A stretch of 64,000 bases of DNA, taken from Deinococcus multiflagellatus (GTDB lineage: Bacteria; Deinococcota; Deinococci; Deinococcales; Deinococcaceae). The stretch is from NCBI RefSeq assembly GCF_020166415.1, contig NZ_JAIQXV010000004.1:186001-250000 (forward strand). Direction: 5' to 3'. The notes beneath the pieces are model-generated. The model was not told where the DNA came from and made no database searches. It worked only from the letters and a program-made list of their open reading frames with translations. Positions 54,508 to 63,504 of this stretch are shown here, one piece after another (within the stretch, counting starts at the first letter, position 1; each line of letters starts with the position of its first letter). Made by a program: the position numbers and the translations under genes.

Positions 54508-54531
54508 GCCCGCGCTTCGGCGCGGGTTTTT
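54508..54531 (+). terminator. Terminator of the small secreted protein gene
   Basis: Stem GCCCGCGC (54508-54515), tetraloop TTCG, GCGCGGGT (54520-54527), followed by TTTTC. Confidence 0.9.
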
Positions 54532-54887
54532 CGTTCCCCGTTGCCATGACCGGCGACGCTGTCAACGTTCCTGGTCGAAGAGTTCTTCCCGGGTCTGCGG
54601 TGGCGGTCTCTCCTCTCATCCGGGACTCCTCTGCTTTCAGAGCAGGCGTGGGACGCGCGAAGGGACGCTGTTCCATCGCCGTCGTCCCGTCTGTGCTCGT
54701 GCTGGCGCTCCTGCGGAGCTCTCCGAGTCCGCGAGTCTGCTTGCCCCTCGGCTTCGGCCCACCTGAGTGCCGTCTCATCGGACGAAATTCAACTTTCGCT
54801 CCCCAGGGCCACCCGCCGCCTCTTGCCTCAAGACCCAATCAGCTGCGTGGCACCTTCGCCGGGGCGGGGGTGCCCTACCCTGGGGCC
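54532..54887. other. Spacer with repeat-like sequence
   Basis: No gene is seen. The stretch 54575-54780 has short inverted repeats, including CTGCTTTCAGAGCAG (54629-54643), and CTGCGGAGCTCTCCGAGTCC (54712-54731) echoes the core of the dispersed hairpin repeats. It may be a decayed or second-type repeat. TACCCT (54876-54881) is the -10 box of the next gene. Confidence 0.4.
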
Positions 54888-55814
54888 ATGAAACGGGTTG
54901 TGGCTCCTTTCCTCCTGTCTGCCCTGCTCGCGGGCTGCGTGCCCGCGCCGCTGCGCGCCAATCCCGAAGCGGCGGTGCGCCTGTCGGTGGCCCCGGCCGC
55001 TGCCCCCGCCCAGCCGCTGACTGGTGAAAGCAGTCTGTACCGCTTTCCCGGACCCGGCGCCCTGAACGTGCGCACCGAGCCCGGCGCGCTGGTGACCGCC
55101 ATCGTGCTGCCGCCCGGCGGGGGCGCCCAGGTGGGCCAGACGGTTCGCACCGTGCCCGGCGAAACCGCCCAGCTGCCCTTGCCCGCCACCGAGGGCTTTA
55201 CCCAGGTCTTCACCGTGGCCAGCCTTGTGCCGCTGGACCTGGGCAGCGCGGCCGGCGCGCGCAGCGTGAATGACATTGGCGCGGCAGTGCAGCGGGCCAC
55301 GCAGGGGGCGCCCCGCACGGCCTACACGGTCGCCACCACGGTTTACCGCGCCGAGCGCCTGGGCAGCCTTCGCGTCGAGACGAGCGTGCCCGGCGCCCAG
55401 GTGCGCGTCAATGGCCGCTCCGCCGGGCTGGCCCCGGTCACGCTGGGCGATCTGCCCGCCGGGCAGGTGGAGGTAACGGCCACCCGGGAGGGCTACCGCC
55501 CCGCCTCGCAGCGGGTGAACATCGTTGGTGACCGCGCCACAGACGTGACCCTCAACTTGCGCCCGCTGACCGGGACCCTGCGCGTGGAGAGCCCGGTGGC
55601 CGCCGACGTGCTGGTAGAGCGGCGCCTGCTGGGGCTGGTGCTGCCGGGGCAGCCGCTGGAACTTCCGGTGCGCTCTGGTGTGGTCAGCCTGAACGTGGTG
55701 CCGCGTGACCGGGCCCTGGCCCCGCAGACGCTGCTGGTGCGCGTGAACACCGACCAGCTCAGCCGCATTGAGTGCACGCTGGCGGGCAGCGCTTTCCGCT
55801 GCGACGTGCGGTAA
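54888..55814 (+). CDS. PEGA-domain lipoprotein
   Basis: A protein of 308 residues. It has a lipobox LLAGC (Cys17) and a DUF4384-like beta domain (about 45-125), with YRFPGPGALNVRTEPGALVT, then a PEGA domain (about 162-225), GSLRVETSVPGAQVRVNGRS, and a second PEGA-like repeat (about 232-300) that ends without the full motif. PEGA modules occur in S-layer and surface-associated proteins. TACCCT lies six bases before the ATG, so the mRNA is probably leaderless. A hairpin lies 46 bases after its stop. Confidence 0.85.
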   Translation: MKRVVAPFLLSALLAGCVPAPLRANPEAAVRLSVAPAAAPAQPLTGESSLYRFPGPGALNVRTEPGALVTAIVLPPGGGAQVGQTVRTVPGETAQLPLPATEGFTQVFTVASLVPLDLGSAAGARSVNDIGAAVQRATQGAPRTAYTVATTVYRAERLGSLRVETSVPGAQVRVNGRSAGLAPVTLGDLPAGQVEVTATREGYRPASQRVNIVGDRATDVTLNLRPLTGTLRVESPVAADVLVERRLLGLVLPGQPLELPVRSGVVSLNVVPRDRALAPQTLLVRVNTDQLSRIECTLAGSAFRCDVR

Positions 55815-55860
55815 CGGCGGTACTTCAGTTCACTCTGGGGCCCACCAGTCGCCCCTCAAG

Positions 55861-55890
55861 GCCGACCCTCTCTGCCGGGGTCGGTCTTTT
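55861..55890 (+). terminator. Hairpin after the PEGA gene
   Basis: Stem GCCGACCC (55861-55868) with GGGGTCGG (55877-55884), allowing one mismatch, followed by TCTTTT. Confidence 0.7.
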
Positions 55891-55944
55891 CCGTGGTCCG
55901 CGCCACACCCAGTTCCGGGGCAGGCAGGTGCTACCCTGCCCGGC

Positions 55945-56934
<990 letters not shown>

Positions 56935-56987
56935 ACAGCGGCCCCGCTCACCAGAGGCAGGCGGGCACGCGCTCTATACTCCGGCGC

Positions 56988-57446
56988 ATGACAGCTTCAA
57001 CGGAATTGCGGCGGATCATGACCGCGCTGCAAGAGGGTGGTCTGACCGTCGAAGCGGTCGAGGACGGCGCGCTGATTCAGGACGGCGACGCGCGGGTGGC
57101 CCTGTTCGCCGAGCCCGACCCGCAGGGCGGCGTGATTGTGCGCCTGCACCTGGACCTGGACCTGTATGTCGAGGAAGACAGCCTGAGTGACATCCTGATG
57201 GGCATGAACCTCATGAACCAGGGCCTGGACTACGGCGCGCTGAATCTGGACCCGGTGGACGAGAGCGAAGGCAGTGAAGACGGCGAGCCCCTGACCTTTG
57301 CCGTGCTGGGCCGCAGCGTTCTGTGGCTGCCCGACCTGGGCGTGGCCGAACTGGACCGCCTGCGCGAGCACCTGCGCCGCTTCGAGGAAGAGGTGACGCA
57401 GGCGGTGGAACGCACCCTGCACGGGAATAAGGGCATCAGCGCGTAA
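56988..57446 (+). CDS. YbjN-like small acidic protein
   Basis: A protein of 152 residues, acidic, with a strand order like the YbjN/type III chaperone-like fold: LRRIMTALQEGGLTVEAVED, VIVRLHLDLDLYV, a helix DILMGMNLMNQGLDYG, and a C-terminal helix. Similarity is at the pattern level only, so the family is tentative. Function unknown. TATACT (56975-56980) lies seven bases before the ATG, one of the best leaderless promoters here. A terminator follows at 57471. Confidence 0.7.
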   Translation: MTASTELRRIMTALQEGGLTVEAVEDGALIQDGDARVALFAEPDPQGGVIVRLHLDLDLYVEEDSLSDILMGMNLMNQGLDYGALNLDPVDESEGSEDGEPLTFAVLGRSVLWLPDLGVAELDRLREHLRRFEEEVTQAVERTLHGNKGISA

Positions 57447-57470
57447 TCCGGGCGGCCGTCCATTTCCGGA

Positions 57471-57498
57471 ACAGCCAGATCATCCCTGGCTGTTTCTC
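57471..57498 (+). terminator. Terminator of the YbjN-like gene
   Basis: Stem ACAGCCAG (57471-57478) with CTGGCTGT (57486-57493), then TTCTC. Confidence 0.75.
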
Positions 57499-57499
57499 A

Positions 57500-57592
57500 T
57501 TCCTGCACATCCGTACCCTTCCCTCTGCGCTGCGCCGCGCTAAGGCCCTCTGGTCGGCAACATTTCGGAAACAGGTCACGGTATCCCTCGGA
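57500..57592 (-). repeat. Degenerate copy E of the dispersed hairpin repeat
   Basis: In this spacer CCGTACCCTTCCCTCTGC (57509-57526) and GGCCCTCTGGTCGG (57543-57556) line up with the core CTTCTCTGC...AGTCCCTCTGGTCGG of copies C and D. The end CACGGTATC (about 57577-57585) matches the ATACG end. The hairpin arms are CATTTCGGAA-like and mostly decayed. Limits are approximate. Confidence 0.5.
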
Positions 57593-57718
57593 AGCTGGAG
57601 CAGCGGAACCGGAGCGCAGGCCGGGGGCCCACTCGCCCCCCATCCCCCCCAACGCCGCCTCCAGATCGTCCCTCTGGGGGCTCGTGCGGGGCGGGCCGTG
57701 AACCTATGATCGGGGAAC

Positions 57719-59245
57719 ATGACCCTCTCTGACCTGCCCTCCACCGACGCCGCCCACTGGCTGGCGCAGTTGGACACCGTGTGGCAGCGCCGCGAGCGCC
57801 AGCGCGGGGCCGCCGCGCAGGTGGCGCAGGCGGCGCGGGCGTGGAGCGAGCAGCGCGGCATCCTGGACCCGCAGGTGGCCCGCGCGGCGTCGGTGGTCTG
57901 GGCCTACGTGGCCTGGCGCGGCGGGCAGCTGGGCGAGGCGCGGGCGGCGCTGGACTGGGTGGTGCCGGACCTCTCCCCCACGCGCTGGCACTGCCGGGCC
58001 CTGAATGTCACGGTGGGGGTGGTGGCCGAACTGGGCGAACTGGCCCAGGCGCTGTCACTGGCCCACGCGCAGCTGGCCCTGAGCCGTCAGGTGCAGGACC
58101 AGGAAATGGAAGCCTGCGCCCTGCACGACCTGGGGGTGCTGCACAACGAACGCGGCAACCTGCGCGGCGCACAGTCGCTGCAACAGGCGCTGCGGCTGTT
58201 CCGCGCCATGCAGCTGGTCGAAGGCGAGGCCTATACCCAGCTGAATCTGGCCACGGCCCTGCTGCTGGCCGGGCGGGTGGAGGCCGCCCGCGCCGAGCTG
58301 CAGGGCGCCCTCACCCTGGCCGCGCGGCACGGCCTGGGCACCGTGCGCACCTTCGCCCTGGCGCAGCAGGGCGCGCTGGAGGTGCCCCACGACCCGGCGC
58401 GCGCCGAGGTGCTGCTGCGCGCTGCGCTGCGCGAACAGCAGCTCAATGCTGACCGCCCGCTGTGGGAAGCCGTCGAACCCCTGGCCCGGCTGCTGCTGGC
58501 CCAGCAGCGCCCCCACGAGGCCTGCTTGCTGGTGGCCGCCTTTACCCAGGAGGCCCAGGCGCAGGGGTTTGAGGTGCTGGCGATGCAGGGGCACGGCCTG
58601 CTGGCCGAACTGCATGAACATCTGGGGGAGTGGCAGCAGGCCCTGCACCACCTGCGCGCCCACACGGCGGCCTTCAAGCAGCTGCGCGCCGAAGAACACG
58701 AGCGGCGCGTGCAGGCCCTGGAGGTCACGCACCGCACGGCCCTGCTGCGCCTGCAGGCCGAAGCCGAGGAGGCCCGCGCCGCCGAACTCACCCGGCTGCT
58801 GCAGGTGGATGAGCTGACCGGCCTGTTCAACCGCCGCCACCTGCTGACCGCTGGCGCCGAGCTGATCCGCCAGCAGCCCGGCGCGGTCGCGGTGGCCGAC
58901 CTGGACCATTTCAAACGGGTGAACGACACCTTCGGCCACGAGGTGGGCGACGAGGTGCTGCGCCACTTTGCCGGGTGCCTGCGCGCGGCCCTGCCCGGCA
59001 CCTTCGCCGCGCGCACCGGGGGCGAGGAATTCGTGCTGCTGTTTCCTGCCCGCGCAGTTCCCCTGGCCTGCCAGGAGCTGGGCACCCTGCGCGCGGCCCT
59101 GCCCACAGAGCACCTGCCCCCGGTCACCTTCACCGCTGGCGTGACCCTGTGCCCCGACGGCGATCTGGCCGCCGCCATGCGCCGCGCCGACCTGCTGCTG
59201 TACCGGGGCAAGGCGCAGGGCCGCAACTGCGTTGTGGTGGAGTAG
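57719..59245 (+). CDS. Diguanylate cyclase (GGEEF) with TPR-type sensor region
   Basis: The protein has 508 residues. The first ~340 form a tetratricopeptide-like helical repeat region (for example LHDLGVLHNERGNLRGAQS), followed by a coiled segment EVTHRTALLRLQAEAEEA (about 336-353). The GGEEF domain (about 363-505) has DELTGLFNRRHL, ADLDHFKRVNDTFGHEVGD and the catalytic GGEEFVLLF (about 434-442), all intact, so c-di-GMP synthesis is likely. No membrane segment. The TPR part may sense a partner protein. TATGAT (57705-57710) lies eight bases before the ATG. Confidence 0.92.
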   Translation: MTLSDLPSTDAAHWLAQLDTVWQRRERQRGAAAQVAQAARAWSEQRGILDPQVARAASVVWAYVAWRGGQLGEARAALDWVVPDLSPTRWHCRALNVTVGVVAELGELAQALSLAHAQLALSRQVQDQEMEACALHDLGVLHNERGNLRGAQSLQQALRLFRAMQLVEGEAYTQLNLATALLLAGRVEAARAELQGALTLAARHGLGTVRTFALAQQGALEVPHDPARAEVLLRAALREQQLNADRPLWEAVEPLARLLLAQQRPHEACLLVAAFTQEAQAQGFEVLAMQGHGLLAELHEHLGEWQQALHHLRAHTAAFKQLRAEEHERRVQALEVTHRTALLRLQAEAEEARAAELTRLLQVDELTGLFNRRHLLTAGAELIRQQPGAVAVADLDHFKRVNDTFGHEVGDEVLRHFAGCLRAALPGTFAARTGGEEFVLLFPARAVPLACQELGTLRAALPTEHLPPVTFTAGVTLCPDGDLAAAMRRADLLLYRGKAQGRNCVVVE

Positions 59246-59663
59246 CCAAAACATTGGCCGGTGGTCGGAACGGTCGGCCCAGACTCTTTGGCGGCCAAGG
59301 CGGACGGGCCAGTTGGGAGGGAATCCCTTGCGCTGGGCAGGGCCCCCTCTGCCCCGAATTCCACCACGGCGCGAAGACACCTCATTGACCTGCAAGTTCT
59401 GGAACCGCCTGATCCACGCAGCAGTGGCCCAGTGCGGGCTCCCTTCACGTCGTTGACGGCGTGAAAGTTCACGACCCTATTGCCGCTCAAACCGAACTCG
59501 GCGCCAGCTTCAGCACCTGCAACTGGGATCATCAGCAAAGCCGCTGACCACGCCCAAGCCAAGGCTCAGGAAGAGGGCAACAGGGCCCCTCCCCTGGCCG
59601 ACCCACAAGGCCGCCGCGACCTTCAGATGCCTGCATTTCATCCTGTTGCCCCGATAGAAGAGA
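59246..59663. other. Spacer between convergent genes
   Basis: No gene is seen. Short hairpins are present: TTCACG (about 59441) with CGTGAA (59459) and a GGCCGG/CCGACC-type pairing at 59256-59283. The murA terminator sits at the right end. Frames here are short or are antisense shadows of murA and the cyclase. Confidence 0.45.
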
Positions 59664-59693
59664 AGCAGGCCGGAGCGTCGACTCCAGCCTGCT
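59656..59693 (-). terminator. Terminator of murA
   Basis: Read on the minus strand: AGCAGGCTGGAG (59693-59682) pairs with CTCCGGCCTGCT (59675-59664), with one mismatch, then TCTCTTCT. Confidence 0.75.
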
Positions 59694-59713
59694 CATCTCC
59701 CTTCAACCTCAGC

Positions 59714-60991
59714 TCAATCCATGGCCAGGGCCAGATCGGGCTGGGCCACCTGGGCGCCCACGCCACGCAGGCGCTCCACGAGGCGTTCGTAGCCGCGGTT
59801 GAGATACTGCACCCCGTCAATGACCGTCTGCCCTTCGCAGGTGAGGCCCGCGATAAACAGGGCTGCGCCGGCGCGCAGGTCCGCTGCCTTCACGGGCGCC
59901 GCGTGCAGCTGGCCACCTTGGATCACCTGCGTGTACCCACTGACCGTAATGTTGGCGCCCATGCGGTGCAGTTCGGCCACATGGGTCAGGCGGTCAGGAT
60001 ATACGGGGTCCTGCACCACGCTGGTGCCGGGCACGGTGGCCAGCAGGGCGCTCATCTGCGGCTGCAGGTCAGTGGGGAACCCGGGGTAACTCTGGGTGGT
60101 GATGTTCACGGGCTTCAGCGTCCGCTCGCGGGCGTCCACCACCAGCGTCTGGCCACCCTCCATCACCGACACACCCATTTCCTGCAGCTTGCCCGTCACC
60201 GCGCGCAGGTGCTCGGGGCGCACGTTGGTCAGGGTCAGGCAGCTGCGGGTGGCGGCGGCCAGCATCATGAAGGTGCCGGCCTCAATGCGGTCGGGGATCA
60301 CAGTGTATTCGCCGCCGCGCAGGGCCGCCACGCCCCGGATGGTCAGGGTGTTGGTGCCCGCGCCCTGAATATCCGCACCCATGCGGTTCAGGAACTCGAT
60401 CAGCTCCACCACATCGGTGTCAATGCTGGCGTTCTCCAGCGTGACCACGCCGTCACCCAACACGCTGGCCAAAATCGCGTTGTGCGTGCCGCCCACGGTC
60501 AGCAACTCGAAAATGAAGTGGCCGCCCAGGCTCCCGTGGCGCACCGCTGTGAAGTTCCCCCCGTCCTCGGTGATTTCGGCGCCCAGCGCGCGCAGGGCCT
60601 TGACATGCTGGTCCACCGGGCGCGGGCCCCAGGCGCAGCCGCCGGGCATGGACACTGTGGCTTCCCCAGCGCGGGCCAGAATGGCCCCCAGCACGATAAA
60701 GCTGGCGCGCATCTTGCTCACCAGGGCGTAGGGGGCGTCGGTGTTTACGATGTGTGGGGTCTGCAGTTCCAGGTCGTTGGGCCCCACCCACACGTGCTGG
60801 GTGCCCAGGTGCGCGAGCAGCTCCAGAATGGTGTGAACGTCGCTCAGGCGCGGCACGCCGCGCAGGGTGACCTTCTCGGCACTGAGCAGGCTGGCAACAA
60901 TGATGGGCAGCGCAGCATTCTTGCTGCCCTGAACGGCGATTTCGCCGCGCAGCTCGCGGCCTCCCTGAAGGTGCAGTGGGGTCAGTTGCAT
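59714..60991 (-). CDS. murA: UDP-N-acetylglucosamine 1-carboxyvinyltransferase
   Basis: A protein of 425 residues of normal MurA length. It starts with GSKNAALP (Lys24-Asn25) and has the catalytic loop MPGGCAWGPRPVDQHV with Cys119, then the RHGSLGGHFIFEL and LRAGAALFIAGL segments. It transfers enolpyruvate from PEP to UDP-GlcNAc, the first step of peptidoglycan synthesis; Cys119 is the fosfomycin target in this family. The start is the ATG at 60991. The 272-base divergent spacer to the next gene holds two inverted repeats. Confidence 0.97.
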   Translation of the reverse strand: MQLTPLHLQGGRELRGEIAVQGSKNAALPIIVASLLSAEKVTLRGVPRLSDVHTILELLAHLGTQHVWVGPNDLELQTPHIVNTDAPYALVSKMRASFIVLGAILARAGEATVSMPGGCAWGPRPVDQHVKALRALGAEITEDGGNFTAVRHGSLGGHFIFELLTVGGTHNAILASVLGDGVVTLENASIDTDVVELIEFLNRMGADIQGAGTNTLTIRGVAALRGGEYTVIPDRIEAGTFMMLAAATRSCLTLTNVRPEHLRAVTGKLQEMGVSVMEGGQTLVVDARERTLKPVNITTQSYPGFPTDLQPQMSALLATVPGTSVVQDPVYPDRLTHVAELHRMGANITVSGYTQVIQGGQLHAAPVKAADLRAGAALFIAGLTCEGQTVIDGVQYLNRGYERLVERLRGVGAQVAQPDLALAMD

Positions 60992-61263
60992 GGGTGAGTC
61001 ATCCTTGGTGGGGGGTCGCGCCGCTGGGGTGCGCCGGGGAGATCGTGAGCGCGGTACAGGTGCATGTTACACATCACGCTCAAGATGTGTCCACACCGAC
61101 CATACCGTGTCAGCCTTCAGGGCGGATGAGGTGAATCATCAGCCTGGGCTGATGCGGCGTCTCATGTTGAGGCGCCTCAGGGTGCGTGCTAGGCTGCGCG
61201 CACGGCCCCGCCCCAGTCTTCATGTTCGCTGGTTTCCGGCGCGGCTCCGTGTTCAGGAGAGGC
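60992..61263. promoter_or_regulatory. Divergent control region with two inverted repeats (murA / ribbon-helix-helix gene)
   Basis: Inverted repeat ACACATC (61069-61075) with GATGTGT (61084-61090), and CATCAGC (61137-61143) with GCTGATG (61148-61154). Both look like possible operators, in a 272-base region with no other gene. TAGGCT (61190-61195) may be the -10 box of the rightward gene. Confidence 0.5.
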
Positions 61264-61488
61264 ATGCCCAAGAAGGAACGCAAACGGCTGCAAGTGGTCA
61301 TCAGCGACGAGCAGGACGCCTTGCTGACCCGCACCGCCTATGAACTGTCCAGCCCCGAACGGCTGATTAGCAAGAGCGAGGTGGTGCGCCTGGCCATCGA
61401 GAAAATCGCCCGGGAACTCGGTGAGGGCGAACACCTGGAAGAGTACCGCGCCATTCTGGACGCCGAGGAGTTGGGCGAAGAGGAGTGA
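61264..61488 (+). CDS. Small ribbon-helix-helix-like protein
   Basis: The protein has 74 residues. It starts Met-Pro-Lys-Lys-Glu-Arg with the strand RLQVVISDEQ, then the helix-turn-helix-like stretch LISKSEVVRLAIEKIAREL, matching the strand-helix-helix layout of CopG-type regulators, and an acidic tail. Whether it binds DNA is not shown. AGGAGAGG (61254-61261) lies just before the ATG (two bases after), so the start is well supported although spacing is tight. It may bind the inverted repeats in the upstream spacer (inference). Confidence 0.7.
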   Translation: MPKKERKRLQVVISDEQDALLTRTAYELSSPERLISKSEVVRLAIEKIARELGEGEHLEEYRAILDAEELGEEE

Positions 61489-61501
61489 AGGGGGTACAGA
61501 G

Positions 61502-61539
61502 CAGGGCCGCCCAGGCAGATGATCGGGCGGCCCTGTCTC
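61502..61539 (+). terminator. Terminator of the ribbon-helix-helix gene
   Basis: Perfect 11-bp stem CAGGGCCGCCC (61502-61512) with GGGCGGCCCTG (61525-61535), then TCTCG. Confidence 0.8.
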
Positions 61540-61560
61540 GTTGCCCTCGCTTTCAACCTG

Positions 61561-61584
61561 AAAAAGGGCTCCTCTCGGGAGCCC
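61561..61584 (-). terminator. Terminator of pilC
   Basis: Minus-strand stem GGGCTCCC (61584-61577) with GGAGCCC (61572-61566), then T5 (61565-61561). Confidence 0.85.
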
Positions 61585-61602
61585 TGCAGTTCTTCCTGCC
61601 GT

Positions 61603-62823
61603 TTACTGGCTCAGCTGGCCGATGATGCTGAACATCGGAAGGAACATCCCCGCCACGATCACCCCGACGATACCGCCCAGGAAGACGATCATCAGCGGCT
61701 CAATAGCGGCCGTCATGCTGTCCACGGCTTCGTCCACTTCGCGGTCATAGAAGTCGCCAACTTTGCTCAGCATGTCATCCAGCGAGCCAGTCTCCTCACC
61801 AATACTGATCATGCTGACCACCATGGGCGGGAACACCTTGCTGGTCGCGAGGCTGGAACTCATCTGCTCACCCACCATCACGACGTTCTTGGCGTTCTCA
61901 ATGCTGTCCTCAACGATGGCATTGTTCGCCGTGCCTTTGGTTATTTCCAGGCTCTCGATAATATTCACGCCGCTGCTGATCAAAAGACCAAACGTGCGTG
62001 CAAAAGAACTGATGGCACTTTTTTGAAGCAGATTCCCAAAAATCGGGATCTTGAGCTTGATATCGTCGATAATAACTCGTCCTTTGGGCGTCTTATAATA
62101 AGCGCGATAAGCAAACGTGACTGCCGCTGCTATGGCAAAAATGATCAAACCAGAGTGCCTGAGGAAATCCGAGACAGCCATCAGCACACGGGTAATCAGG
62201 GGGAGCGGCGCATTGAGCTGGGCCAGAATGCCCGCAAATTTGGGCACAATGGTGGTGAGCAAGAAGTAGGTGATGAGGATGGCAAACACCAGCACCACCA
62301 CGGGATAGGTCAGCGCGCTCTTGATTTTACCCCGCAGGGCCAATTCTTTTTCCTGGAAGCTGGCGATGCGCTCCAGCACCGTGTCCAAAGTGCCGCTGGT
62401 TTCCCCCGCACGGACCAGGTTCACAAAAAGGCGGTTGAAAATCTTGGGATGCTTGACCAGGGTTTCACTGAGCGGCGTGCCCGCTTCCACCTCGGTGCGC
62501 ATCTCTTTCACGACGCCCTGAAAGCCCTTGTGCTCAATCTGCTTTTGCAAAATGGCCAGGGACTGCACCAGCGGCACCCCCGCGTTGATCAGCGTGGCGA
62601 GCTGCTTGCTGAAGATGGCGACCTGCTTGAGGCTGGGCGGCCGGTTGTCCAGGAAGGGAATCTTGAGGTCAGCGTTCAGGCCGCTCTTGGGCGGCTTGAT
62701 CTCGACGATCATCAGGTTCTTGGCGCGCAGGGCGTCACGAACCTGGCTGGCCGTCTCGGCTTCCATCTGGGACTTCAGCACCTTGCCGGAGCGGTCACGC
62801 ACGCGGTATTCAAAGACGGGCAT
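61603..62823 (-). CDS. pilC: Type IV pilus inner-membrane platform protein (PilC/GspF family)
   Basis: A protein of 406 residues. Two T2SSF domains (about 75-195 and 275-400) are each followed by membrane segments. Typical wording: FSKQLATLINAGVPLVQSLA, GETSGTLDTVLERIASFQEK, FARTFGLLISSGVNIIESLE and GEETGSLDDMLSKVGDFYD. It anchors pilus assembly ATPases; Deinococcus relatives use such pili for DNA uptake and surface attachment. TATACT (62839-62834) is ten bases before the ATG. The middle is less GC-rich than most of the window, which is usual for membrane segments. No other pil gene is adjacent. Confidence 0.94.
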   Translation of the reverse strand: MPVFEYRVRDRSGKVLKSQMEAETASQVRDALRAKNLMIVEIKPPKSGLNADLKIPFLDNRPPSLKQVAIFSKQLATLINAGVPLVQSLAILQKQIEHKGFQGVVKEMRTEVEAGTPLSETLVKHPKIFNRLFVNLVRAGETSGTLDTVLERIASFQEKELALRGKIKSALTYPVVVLVFAILITYFLLTTIVPKFAGILAQLNAPLPLITRVLMAVSDFLRHSGLIIFAIAAAVTFAYRAYYKTPKGRVIIDDIKLKIPIFGNLLQKSAISSFARTFGLLISSGVNIIESLEITKGTANNAIVEDSIENAKNVVMVGEQMSSSLATSKVFPPMVVSMISIGEETGSLDDMLSKVGDFYDREVDEAVDSMTAAIEPLMIVFLGGIVGVIVAGMFLPMFSIIGQLSQ

Positions 62824-62889
62824 ACTATCAAGCAGTATAGGGCGCGCGTCTTGCGCCCGCCTTACATCACTTCACACTTTGGACCTCAG

Positions 62890-63504
62890 ATGACCACAGT
62901 TTCCCCCCACGATTTGCAGCGTGCCGCGCAGGTGCTGGACGCCGGCGGGGTGGTGGCCTACCCCAGCGAAACCGTCTGGGGCCTGGCCGCCCACCCGCAG
63001 CGCCCGGACGGCATTCGGCGCCTCTATGACCTGAAAGGCCGCGTGGCCGACAAGCCGGTGCAGGTGTCGTGTGCCTCCGCCGAGGCGGCGCGCGCGCTGG
63101 CCGCGCCCGATATTGGCTTTGATGACCTCGCCCAGGCACTGGCCCCCTTCTGGCCGGGGCCGCTGACGGCTGTGCTGCCCGCCAGCGCGGCGTGCCCTCC
63201 CCTGCTGGCCCCTGAAGGCCGGGTAGGGATCCGCGTGCCGGATCATCCGGTGGCGCTGGCGCTGCTGAACGCCGTGGGCGGGGTGCTGGCGACCACCAGT
63301 TGCAACCCCAGCGGCGAGGCCCCAGCCCTGACCTTTGCGGCTGCCCTGGCGATGAATCTGGGCGATATGGTGCTGCCTGACGGCGACGTGCCCTGCCTGG
63401 GAATCCCCAGCACGGTGCTGCTGCTGCCAGAAGGCCGGGTGCTGCGCGAGGGGGCCCTGCCGGCGCAGCAGGTGCTGGCGCGGCTGGAACGTGCGCCTCT
63501 GTGA
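62890..63504 (+). CDS. Sua5/YciO/YrdC family protein (threonylcarbamoyl-AMP synthase)
   Basis: The protein has 204 residues of YrdC fold only, without the C-terminal Sua5 domain. It has AYPSETVWGLAAHPQRPDGI, the KGRVADKPVQV lysine/arginine substrate-binding motif, the LAPFWPGPLTAVLPA segment and TTSCNPSGE near 135-143. It makes threonylcarbamoyl-AMP for t6A modification of tRNA. The frame upstream is antisense to pilC, so the ATG at 62890 is the only sensible start. Its stop overlaps the scpB start by four bases. Confidence 0.92.
   Translation: MTTVSPHDLQRAAQVLDAGGVVAYPSETVWGLAAHPQRPDGIRRLYDLKGRVADKPVQVSCASAEAARALAAPDIGFDDLAQALAPFWPGPLTAVLPASAACPPLLAPEGRVGIRVPDHPVALALLNAVGGVLATTSCNPSGEAPALTFAAALAMNLGDMVLPDGDVPCLGIPSTVLLLPEGRVLREGALPAQQVLARLERAPL

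Noticed and set aside
59480..60997. 505-codon frame opposite murA
   Set aside because: It is the antisense shadow of murA, rich in His, Gln and Gly, with no family motifs.
61519..62889. Long N-terminal extension of the Sua5-type protein
   Set aside because: It is antisense to pilC; the YrdC fold begins only at about 62890.
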